A stretch of 5,079 nt of DNA from an uncultured Clostridia bacterium (GTDB lineage: Bacteria; Bacillota; Clostridia; Christensenellales; Borkfalkiaceae), in the NCBI GenBank assembly GCA_934271725.1, contig CAKQSC010000080.1, positions 1-5,079 of the forward strand, written 5' to 3'. Of the stretch, positions 1 to 5,079 are shown in pieces. A program made the position numbers and the translations under genes. Within the stretch, counting starts at the first letter, position 1. Every line of letters begins with the position of its first letter. Under the pieces are notes generated by a model. The model was not told the origin of the DNA. It did not search any database and saw nothing but the letters and a program-made list of their open reading frames with translations.

Positions 1-1188
1 GTTGAGTATAGCGGGATCTCTTCTCTCTCTCGGCGTCATCGAAAGAATTATCGCCTTGACTTTTTCTATTTTCTTTTCGTCTATGTCCGCGTCGCTTATT
101 TTACCGAACTTTGAACCCATTCCGGGAAGCATGGAAAGCATTTCTCTCATTCCGCCCATCTTCTTCATCGTTTCAAACTGCGTAAGGTAGTCTTCGAGAG
201 TAAAAGAGTTCTCGCGGAACTTCTTTTCCATTTTTTTCGCTTCTTCCTGCGTTACCGCTTCCTGCGCTTTTTCTATAAGCGACAATACGTCGCCCATGCC
301 GAGAATACGGTTTGCCATTCTGTCGGGATAAAACGGTTCGAGATCTCCGAGTTTTTCCCCCGTCGACGAGAACTTTACGGGTTTGCCCGTAACCGCCTTG
401 ACGGAAAGAGCGGCACCGCCTCTCGTATCGCCGTCGAGTTTGGTAAGCACCACGCCCGTAAGCGGAAGCGTTTCGTTAAACTTTTTGGCTACGTTCACGG
501 CGTCCTGTCCGGTCATGGAATCGACGGTCAGAAGTATTTCCGTAGGATTTACTTTCTGCTGTATTTGTACAAGTTCCTCCATAAGATTTTCGTCTATATG
601 AAGTCTGCCCGCCGTATCGATTATAACGGTATCGTAACCGTACGCCTTTGCGTGGTTTACGCCTTCTTCGGCAATTTTAACGGGGTTGCCTTGTCCTTTA
701 TCGAACACGTCCGCCCCGGCGTTTTTGCCGACTATTTTCAACTGTTCTATCGCCGCCGGTCTGTAAACGTCGCACGCGACGAGAAGAGGCTTTTTACCTT
801 GTTTTTTCAAAAGAAAAGCAAGTTTTCCGCAAAAAGTCGTTTTACCCGCGCCTTGAAGTCCGCACGCCATTATTACCGTCGGCGGATTAGGCGATATTTC
901 GAGTTTGCTAACCGTTCCGCCCATCAATTCCGTCAATTCGTCGTTGACGATTTTGATAACCTGTTGCGTCGGCGTAAGACTTTTTAAAATGTCCTGACCG
1001 ACCGCCTTTTCGCTTACTTTCGCTATGAACTCTTTGGCAACGGCAAGGTTTACGTCCGCTTCCAGCAAAGCGACGCGCACTTCTCTCATCGCGCCCTTTA
1101 TTTCAAGTTCCGTAAGTTTACCGCGCTTGGTAAGTTTGCTGAAAATGTGATTAAGTTTTTCGCTTAAAGTCGAAAATGTCTGCCCCAC
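1..1188 (-). CDS. ffh: Signal recognition particle GTPase Ffh/SRP54 (3' end beyond window)
   Basis: Ffh binds 4.5S RNA to form the signal recognition particle. It binds hydrophobic signal sequences on ribosome-nascent chains and delivers them to FtsY at the membrane by GTP-dependent pairing. There are 396 codons visible, open to the window edge. The N domain (about 1-90) has ALLEADV at 40-46. The G domain has G1 GLQGAGKT (110-117), DVYRPAA (140-146), G3 DTAGR (191-195), G4 TKLDG (249-253) and STGE (275-278). The linker GMGDVLSLIEKAQ (297-309) leads into a methionine-rich M domain starting near 325. The frame leaves the window at DPAILN, where the family normally continues into the SRRxRIAxGSG-type RNA-binding motif, so about 50 residues are missing compared with the usual 440-450. 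The GTG start (1186-1188) is chosen because it sits 7 nt after AAAAGG, gives the normal N terminus, and the next in-frame ATG is residue 34, inside the N domain. It lies 4 bp after ylxM and is probably co-transcribed with it. The identification is certain; the start is very likely. Confidence 0.98.
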   Translation of the reverse strand, partial: MGQTFSTLSEKLNHIFSKLTKRGKLTELEIKGAMREVRVALLEADVNLAVAKEFIAKVSEKAVGQDILKSLTPTQQVIKIVNDELTELMGGTVSKLEISPNPPTVIMACGLQGAGKTTFCGKLAFLLKKQGKKPLLVACDVYRPAAIEQLKIVGKNAGADVFDKGQGNPVKIAEEGVNHAKAYGYDTVIIDTAGRLHIDENLMEELVQIQQKVNPTEILLTVDSMTGQDAVNVAKKFNETLPLTGVVLTKLDGDTRGGAALSVKAVTGKPVKFSSTGEKLGDLEPFYPDRMANRILGMGDVLSLIEKAQEAVTQEEAKKMEKKFRENSFTLEDYLTQFETMKKMGGMREMLSMLPGMGSKFGKISDADIDEKKIEKVKAIILSMTPRERRDPAILN

Positions 1189-1192
1189 GTTA

Positions 1193-1477
1193 TTACCTTT
1201 TAATTATTTCTATCGCCCGTTCCGAAACGTCTTTTTCAAAAGTTTCGGCTATAATACGGATTTTTCCGTACAGTCCGAGCGAGTTTTCAAACCCGTCCAA
1301 CTGTTCGCGCGTTTTTTTCAAACAATCGTTTACGCCCTGCCTCGAAACGCCGTGAGTTTCCGCTATTTCGCCGAGCGACAAATCGCACATATAATAATCG
1401 TACGCAATCTCTCTGCGCAAATCCGTCAGAAGATTTTTATATAACTCGTACAGTTCGCAATAGCGCAAATCTTTCAT
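1193..1477 (-). CDS. ylxM: YlxM family SRP-associated helix-turn-helix protein
   Basis: This is a 94-residue cytosolic protein of the YlxM/p13 family, encoded just upstream of ffh in many Bacillota. Work on streptococcal YlxM links the family to the SRP and its GTPases; the precise role in this organism is unknown. The sequence shows a sigma-factor region-4-like helix-turn-helix at about residues 32-55, with the typical LSLGEIAE (33-40) and SRQGV (45-49) motifs. It is preceded by a helical segment with LYKNLLTDLRR (12-22). The C-terminal half is charged and helical. At 94 residues it is slightly shorter than the usual 100-115, mainly at the C-terminal end, but has no internal lesion. The ATG start has GGTGA 4 nt upstream. 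Its own promoter and the 4-bp gap to ffh point to a ylxM-ffh unit. Despite the HTH, the family is not regarded as a classical transcription regulator; a DNA-binding role is only a possibility. Confidence 0.94.
   Translation of the reverse strand: MKDLRYCELYELYKNLLTDLRREIAYDYYMCDLSLGEIAETHGVSRQGVNDCLKKTREQLDGFENSLGLYGKIRIIAETFEKDVSERAIEIIKR
1196..1201 (-). promoter_or_regulatory. Ribosome binding site of ffh, inside the end of ylxM
   Basis: AAAAGG on the minus strand lies 7 nt before the GTG at 1186-1188 and supports that start over an internal ATG. The SD falls in the last two sense codons of ylxM (Lys-Arg), and the ylxM TAA sits in the spacer. Ribosomes finishing ylxM would therefore be placed to restart on ffh (an inference). 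Confidence 0.75.
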
Positions 1478-1481
1478 ACAT

Positions 1482-1486
1482 TCACC
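1482..1486 (-). promoter_or_regulatory. Ribosome binding site of ylxM
   Basis: GGTGA on the minus strand ends 4 nt before the ylxM ATG (1475-1477). It pairs with the 5' part of the anti-SD sequence (the GGTGA of AGGAGGTGA), so a short spacer is acceptable. An out-of-frame ATG at 1479-1481 directly abuts this site and is too close to be used. Confidence 0.65.
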
Positions 1487-1487
1487 G

Positions 1488-1522
1488 AAAAAACAAGGTG
1501 TAAAGCAAAAATACTTTACACC
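1488..1522 (-). terminator. Intrinsic terminator-like hairpin after ftsY, overlapping the ylxM transcription start
   Basis: On the minus strand, a perfect 9-bp inverted repeat (GGTGTAAAG at 1522-1514 and CTTTACACC at 1505-1497) encloses an 8-nt loop, TATTTTTG. It is followed at once by TTGTTTTTT (1496-1488). A U-G wobble could extend the stem to 10 bp. A stem plus U-tract is the layout of a Rho-independent terminator, suited to stopping transcripts coming from smc-ftsY. The stem is not very GC-rich (4 of 9 pairs) and the U-tract has one G, so it may be leaky. It starts immediately after the -10 element, so the same palindrome could instead be a repressor operator at the ylxM start site. Confidence 0.7.
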
Positions 1523-1551
1523 ATTATATTATATATATTCTTCTTTGTCAA
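1523..1551 (-). promoter_or_regulatory. Consensus sigma-A (sigma-70) promoter for ylxM-ffh
   Basis: Reading the minus strand, the -35 TTGACA (1551-1546) and -10 TATAAT (1528-1523) are separated by exactly 17 bp, a match to the housekeeping consensus at all 12 positions. The spacer is A/T-rich, and an A-rich stretch (AGAAAAAAC) lies just upstream of the -35, resembling an UP element. By normal spacing the transcript would start at about 1516-1517, giving a leader of roughly 40 nt before the ylxM ATG. The promoter sits 17 bp after the ftsY stop. A second TATAAT at 1533-1528 would give only a 12-bp spacer and is unlikely to be the -10. Confidence 0.88.
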
Positions 1552-1568
1552 GAGTTTTTTCTGTATTT

Positions 1569-2465
1569 TTACAAAATACCGTCGACGAATTCGTCCGCGT
1601 CGAACTCCGCTATGTCTTCAACGCTTTCGCCCGTGCCTACGTACGCCACGGGAACTTTCAGTTCACTGCAAAGATTTATCACGAAACCGCCCTTTGCCGT
1701 ACCGTCGAGTTTGGTTAAAATTATACCGTCGAGTCCGACCGCTTCGCCGAAAACTTTAACCTGATTCAAAGCGTTCTGTCCGGTTGTCGCGTCGAGCGCG
1801 ATGAGTTTGTAAACGTGCGCGTCGCCGTATTCTTTCGATATTACGCGGTTCATTTTTTTCAGTTCTTCCATAAGGTTTTCCTTAACGTGAAGCCTGCCCG
1901 CCGTATCTATTATAAGTACGTCCGTCTTTCTCGTTTTCGCGCTGGTTACCGCGTCGAACACGACGCTTGACGGATCCGCTCCCTCGAAACTTTTAACTAT
2001 TTTAACGTTTGCTCTGTCCGCCCATATCGCAAGTTGATCGGTTGCCGCCGCCCTGAACGTGTCCGCCGCCGCTATCGTTACGGAATAACCTTTTGAAGAA
2101 TACATCGAAGCGAGTTTGCCTATGCTGGTGGTTTTTCCGACGCCGTTTACGCCTATAACCATAAGCACGGCGGGTTTTTCCAACTTAAAAGGCTCAACGC
2201 TTTTCAATATGCCTTTAAGTTCCTCTTTAAGAAGGTTTACAACCCCTTCTTCTTCGGTAATTTTGTTTTCCTTAACCGCTTTACGCAAGTTTTCGACAAT
2301 CGTCATAGACGCGTTTACGCCTATATCGCTCGAAATAAGAACGTCTTCGAGATCGTCGTAAAACTCGTCGTCTATTTTCTTGCCCGAAAAAAGGGACGAA
2401 AGTTTGTTTTTCAACCCCTCGCCCGTTTTTTTCAAGGCTCTTCCTATTTTTCCGAAAATGCCCAT
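1569..2465 (-). CDS. ftsY: Signal recognition particle receptor GTPase FtsY
   Basis: FtsY is the membrane-associated receptor that docks SRP-ribosome complexes. It forms a GTP-dependent heterodimer with Ffh and hands the ribosome to the Sec translocon. The protein is 298 residues. A basic, amphipathic N-terminal segment (about 1-30, starting MGIFGKIGRALKK) is the likely membrane anchor. The N domain has LISSDIGV (43-50). The G domain has G1 GVNGVGKTT (105-113), DTFRAAA (135-141), G3 DTAGR (187-191), DATTGQ (225-230), G4 TKLDG (251-255) and GTGE (277-280). The long acidic A domain of enterobacterial FtsY is absent, as is usual in Bacillota. The protein ends right after the final NG helix (FVDGIL), with no tail. 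The ATG start has a strong AAGGAG 5 nt upstream and begins 9 bp after smc, so it is very probably co-transcribed with smc. The DTFRAAA and DATTGQ motifs and the short basic N terminus separate it from Ffh, which instead carries an M domain. Confidence 0.98.
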   Translation of the reverse strand: MGIFGKIGRALKKTGEGLKNKLSSLFSGKKIDDEFYDDLEDVLISSDIGVNASMTIVENLRKAVKENKITEEEGVVNLLKEELKGILKSVEPFKLEKPAVLMVIGVNGVGKTTSIGKLASMYSSKGYSVTIAAADTFRAAATDQLAIWADRANVKIVKSFEGADPSSVVFDAVTSAKTRKTDVLIIDTAGRLHVKENLMEELKKMNRVISKEYGDAHVYKLIALDATTGQNALNQVKVFGEAVGLDGIILTKLDGTAKGGFVINLCSELKVPVAYVGTGESVEDIAEFDADEFVDGIL

Positions 2466-2470
2466 ATTTT

Positions 2471-2476
2471 CTCCTT
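2471..2476 (-). promoter_or_regulatory. Ribosome binding site of ftsY, overlapping the smc stop codon
   Basis: AAGGAG on the minus strand lies 5 nt before the ftsY ATG (2463-2465) and fixes the start. It shares two bases with the smc TAA stop (2475-2477), giving TAAGGAG, an arrangement that favours reinitiation by ribosomes ending smc (inferred coupling). Confidence 0.85.
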
Positions 2477-5079
2477 ACTGAACGTCGAACTGCGCGGCGT
2501 CGCTCAATTTGACGGATACCGTTTTGGAAACGCCCTTTTCTTCCATGGTAACGCCGAACAAAGAATCGGCAAGTTCCATAGTCGGTTTTCTGTGCGTGAT
2601 TACTATGAATTGCGTTTCTTTCGAGAACTTTTTAAGGTAACTTGCGAATCTGCCTACGTTGGCGTCGTCGAGCGCCGCTTCTATTTCGTCGAGAACGCAG
2701 AAAGGCATCGGCTTATATTTAAGTATAGCGAACAAAATCGCTATGGTCGTCAAAGCCTGCTCACCGCCCGAAAGCAAAGATATTTTTTGAAGTTTCTTTC
2801 CGGGGGGTTCCGCCCTTATTTCAACGCCCGCTTCCAAAGGATCTTCGCAGTCGGTATAATCGAGTTCGAGCATCGCTTTACCGCCCCCGAACAATTCTTT
2901 GAATATTTTGGAGAAGTTCTCGTTTATGATTTTAAACCCTTCGTTGAACGTCTTTAAAATCTCCTGACGAAGAGTGTCGATACCCTCTCTCAAATCGCTG
3001 TCCGCCTTTTCTATGTCCTGCTTTTGCGAAAGCATATCCTGATAACGTTCGTTTATGAGTTCGTATTCTTCAATCGCTCCCGCGTCGATATTGCCGAGGT
3101 TTCTTATCTTTTCGTTGAGTTCCTGTATTCTTTCGAGTCCCGCGGTAACGTCGAAGTTTTCAACTTTATACGGAAGCGCGCCGTTATAGTCGAGCATATA
3201 GTTTTCCTGAACTTTACCTTCGAGATATTTAACCGCCGACTCAACCTGTTCTATCGCTACTTCCTGCGAGGCTTTCGCGTTTGTAAGGTTGGTGGACTCA
3301 TCCATAAGATTTTGTCTTAACTCTTCGAGTTCGCGTATTCTCGCATTCAATTTTTCTTTGTTTTTGTTGATTTCTTCTATTTCTTTTTTAACCGCGTCGA
3401 GCCTCTGTTGGTCTTCTTTGGAAATAGCCACCGCGTCGAGGTCTTTCTCCGCTTTTTCTATCGCAACGTTGAGATTTTCGACGGTTACGTTACATACGTT
3501 ATCGTCGTTTTTAAGTCTTGCGATTTCGTTTGAAAGCCTTACGTTTTCGAGCGAATACCCCTCTTTTTCGGATTTTAAAGAAGAAAGCGCGTCTTTCCTT
3601 TCGGATATTTGAAGCATTAACCCGTCTTTTTCTTTTTTAGCCGACTCCGCGCTCTTTTTGCTCTCTTCCGCCTGAACGGAAGCGGTGTCTTTTTCGGACA
3701 ACAGTTTAGCCGTGCCTCCGCTGACCTCTTCGAGTTCTTCGGCAAGTTTGTTATACCTCGCGTCCGTAACGGATTTAAGGTTCTGATACTCCTCTATCTC
3801 TCTTTCTACGTCCGACAAAGCGTTTTCCGCGGACGTAAGCCTTTCCCTTGCCTTAACGGAATCTTCTTTATAAGAAGAATACAAGTCGTTGAGTTCCGTA
3901 AGATTGTCCGACTGCTTGTTTATGTCTTCGAGGTTTTTATCTCTCTGCGCTTTCAAGCCGTCCATTTCCGCTCTCGCGTTTTTGATTTTCTCCTGCAATT
4001 CGTCAAGTTCTCTGTCTCCGGCAAGGAAACCCGAAAAATCGCTTTTTCTCGAACCGCCCGAAACGGAACCCTGCGTGGTGTAAACTTCCCCTTCGAGAGT
4101 TACGACCTTAAACGTGAACGAATACTTTCTCGCTATGCTTACGGCGCTTTCTTTGCTGTCGGCAATAAGCGTGTTTCCGAGAAGGTTTCCGAAAACTCTT
4201 TCGTACTCGTCGTCGAATCTCGCAAGATCGCAAGCCCTGCCGAGCGCGCCTCTTTCTCTTAAAGCGGAAGTCATATTAGGATGATCCCCGCGAGGTTTCA
4301 TTGAAGATACGGGCAGGAAAGTCAACCTACCGCTGTTGGTTTTCTTTAAATAGTCTATCAAAAAGTTAGCGTCTTCGGGGGTTCCCGTTACGACGTTCTG
4401 CACGGCACCGCCGAGCGACGTTTCTATCGCGACTTCGTACTTCTTATCGGTCCTTATAAGCGACGCGACAACCCCTTTTATGCGCTGCGCAAGGGATTTA
4501 TCGTGCTTTGCGTCCGCCATAAGTCTTTTTACGGCATACTGATACCCGTCGAAATTGTCTTTGATCCCCGACAACATATTGCATCTCGTAACGAGAGCCG
4601 TAGTGTTGGAATTGAGGTTATAAATTGTGTTATTGAGTTCGCTCGATTTTTCGTTTAACGCCTTAATCTCGTCCTCTTTGTCCGTTACGGCGTTTCTCGT
4701 TTCAAAAATCTTGCGGTCAAGTTCGTTTATCTTGCCGTCGCATATTTCTTTTTCGTCCAAAAGACCGCTACGCTTAACGAAAAGCGCGCCGAGTTTTTCG
4801 TCAACCTCTTTCTTTCTGGCGATAATTGCGTTCAATTCGCCCGAAAGGGAACCCTTGTTAAGGTTTATGTCCGAAAGGTTAGAAAGAGAATCAAGCATCT
4901 TTTTGTTTATTTCGTCGGTACGGCTGTCGCCCTCTCTTATAACGCTTTCTATGACGAACAGTCTGTCGTTAAGTCTGCCTATTTCTATTTCGCACTCGGT
5001 AATCTTTTCTTCCGTTTCGCGCGCGTTTTTAAGGTTCAACTGTATAGTCTTGTCGTATTCGCGAATGAAAGAATCGTTC
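2475..5079 (-). CDS. smc: Chromosome segregation/condensation ATPase Smc (5' end beyond window)
   Basis: Smc is the bacterial condensin core: a dimeric, ring-forming ABC-type ATPase that, with ScpA and ScpB, extrudes DNA loops and organises newly replicated chromosomes. The frame is open from the window edge to the TAA, giving 867 visible residues (numbered from the codon at 5076-5078). Bacterial Smc is usually about 1,170-1,190, so roughly 300-320 N-terminal residues, including Walker A, lie outside. Visible in order are the end of the N-terminal coiled-coil arm (1-170), the hinge (about 173-346, with TLEGEVY and the glycine-rich GSVSGGS), the long heptad-like C-terminal arm (about 350-655), the arm-head junction LGNIDAGAIEEY (661-672), then FGGGKAMLEL (730-739). 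The ABC signature LSGGEQALT starts at 769, Walker B FCVLDE is at 793-798 (catalytic Glu 798), and the switch His of VITHRK is His 829. The in-frame TTG at 5037-5039 is an internal Leu, not a start, since coding sequence continues upstream of it. The last residues (SDAAQFDVQ) form a short unconserved tail. Confidence 0.98.
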   Translation of the reverse strand, partial: NDSFIREYDKTIQLNLKNARETEEKITECEIEIGRLNDRLFVIESVIREGDSRTDEINKKMLDSLSNLSDINLNKGSLSGELNAIIARKKEVDEKLGALFVKRSGLLDEKEICDGKINELDRKIFETRNAVTDKEDEIKALNEKSSELNNTIYNLNSNTTALVTRCNMLSGIKDNFDGYQYAVKRLMADAKHDKSLAQRIKGVVASLIRTDKKYEVAIETSLGGAVQNVVTGTPEDANFLIDYLKKTNSGRLTFLPVSSMKPRGDHPNMTSALRERGALGRACDLARFDDEYERVFGNLLGNTLIADSKESAVSIARKYSFTFKVVTLEGEVYTTQGSVSGGSRKSDFSGFLAGDRELDELQEKIKNARAEMDGLKAQRDKNLEDINKQSDNLTELNDLYSSYKEDSVKARERLTSAENALSDVEREIEEYQNLKSVTDARYNKLAEELEEVSGGTAKLLSEKDTASVQAEESKKSAESAKKEKDGLMLQISERKDALSSLKSEKEGYSLENVRLSNEIARLKNDDNVCNVTVENLNVAIEKAEKDLDAVAISKEDQQRLDAVKKEIEEINKNKEKLNARIRELEELRQNLMDESTNLTNAKASQEVAIEQVESAVKYLEGKVQENYMLDYNGALPYKVENFDVTAGLERIQELNEKIRNLGNIDAGAIEEYELINERYQDMLSQKQDIEKADSDLREGIDTLRQEILKTFNEGFKIINENFSKIFKELFGGGKAMLELDYTDCEDPLEAGVEIRAEPPGKKLQKISLLSGGEQALTTIAILFAILKYKPMPFCVLDEIEAALDDANVGRFASYLKKFSKETQFIVITHRKPTMELADSLFGVTMEEKGVSKTVSVKLSDAAQFDVQ

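Noticed and set aside
565..987. Plus-strand open frame of 140 codons opposite ffh
   Set aside because: It is antisense to strongly conserved Ffh codons, has no convincing SD or recognisable domain, and is low-complexity rich in Arg/Phe. It is a shadow of the real gene, as are the other plus-strand frames at 2-190, 383-601, 2116-2361, 2592-2957, 3024-3320, 3289-3612 and 3889-4083.
1437..1481. 14-codon minus-strand mini-ORF from the ATG 4 nt upstream of the ylxM start, a possible leader peptide
   Set aside because: Its ATG directly abuts the GGTGA ribosome site with no spacer, and it overlaps ylxM out of frame. The ylxM ATG fits the SD better.
1528..1533. Second TATAAT as an alternative -10
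   Set aside because: It leaves only 12 bp to TTGACA, too short for sigma-A. The copy at 1523-1528 has the ideal 17-bp spacing.
1478..1568. Riboswitch, 4.5S RNA gene or other structured RNA in the only intergenic gap
   Set aside because: The gap is 91 bp, mostly filled by the promoter, the simple hairpin and the RBS. The expected leader is about 40 nt, too small for a known riboswitch, and no SRP RNA tetraloop-type structure is seen.
5037..5039. TTG codon as a possible start of Smc, giving an 854-residue protein
   Set aside because: The reading frame stays open upstream to the window edge with coiled-coil-like sequence (NDSFIREYDKTIQ). Smc also needs an N-terminal head with Walker A, which is not in the window. 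The gene is cut by the window, not short.
1..5079. Novel defence, mobile or biosynthetic system
   Set aside because: All coding sequence is accounted for by four well-known housekeeping genes in a conserved order. No transposase, integrase, CRISPR repeats, tRNA or attachment site was seen on either strand.

Overview
The window is an ordinary chromosomal housekeeping block. All genes lie on the minus strand, in the order smc (5' end outside the window) - ftsY - ylxM - ffh (3' end outside the window). This order is typical of Bacillota (Firmicutes). The mid-range GC (judged by eye, not counted), Shine-Dalgarno (SD) sites and sigma-A-type promoter suggest a low- to mid-GC, probably clostridial, bacterium. 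The genus cannot be told from the sequence alone.

Layout from right to left, the direction of transcription. Bases 5079-2475 carry the C-terminal roughly 867 codons of the chromosome condensation ATPase Smc: part of the N-terminal coiled-coil arm, the hinge, the C-terminal arm and the C-terminal ATPase half. Nine bases after its stop comes ftsY (2465-1569), the SRP receptor GTPase. Its SD overlaps the smc stop codon. A 91-bp gap (1478-1568) follows, the only real intergenic region here. It holds a promoter matching the sigma-A consensus at all 12 positions (TTGACA-17-TATAAT). Directly after the promoter is a perfect 9-bp inverted repeat with a T-rich tract, which looks like an intrinsic terminator. 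Then come ylxM (1477-1193), a small helix-turn-helix protein tied to SRP, and, four bases later, ffh (1188-1), the SRP54 GTPase. Ffh starts at GTG and is cut by the window edge just before its main RNA-binding motif.

Ffh (with 4.5S RNA, not in this window) and FtsY form the co-translational membrane-targeting pathway. YlxM is an accessory factor commonly encoded beside ffh, and Smc works separately in chromosome organisation. The gap arrangement suggests two transcription units, (…smc-ftsY) and (ylxM-ffh…). The terminator of the first overlaps the start site of the second, so a transcript begun at the promoter would lack most of the first stem arm and should escape termination.

I found no mobile element, CRISPR array, RNA gene, phage gene or previously undescribed system. 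No gene-free stretch exceeds 91 bp. The most interesting feature is the promoter/terminator (or operator) overlap at 1488-1551.
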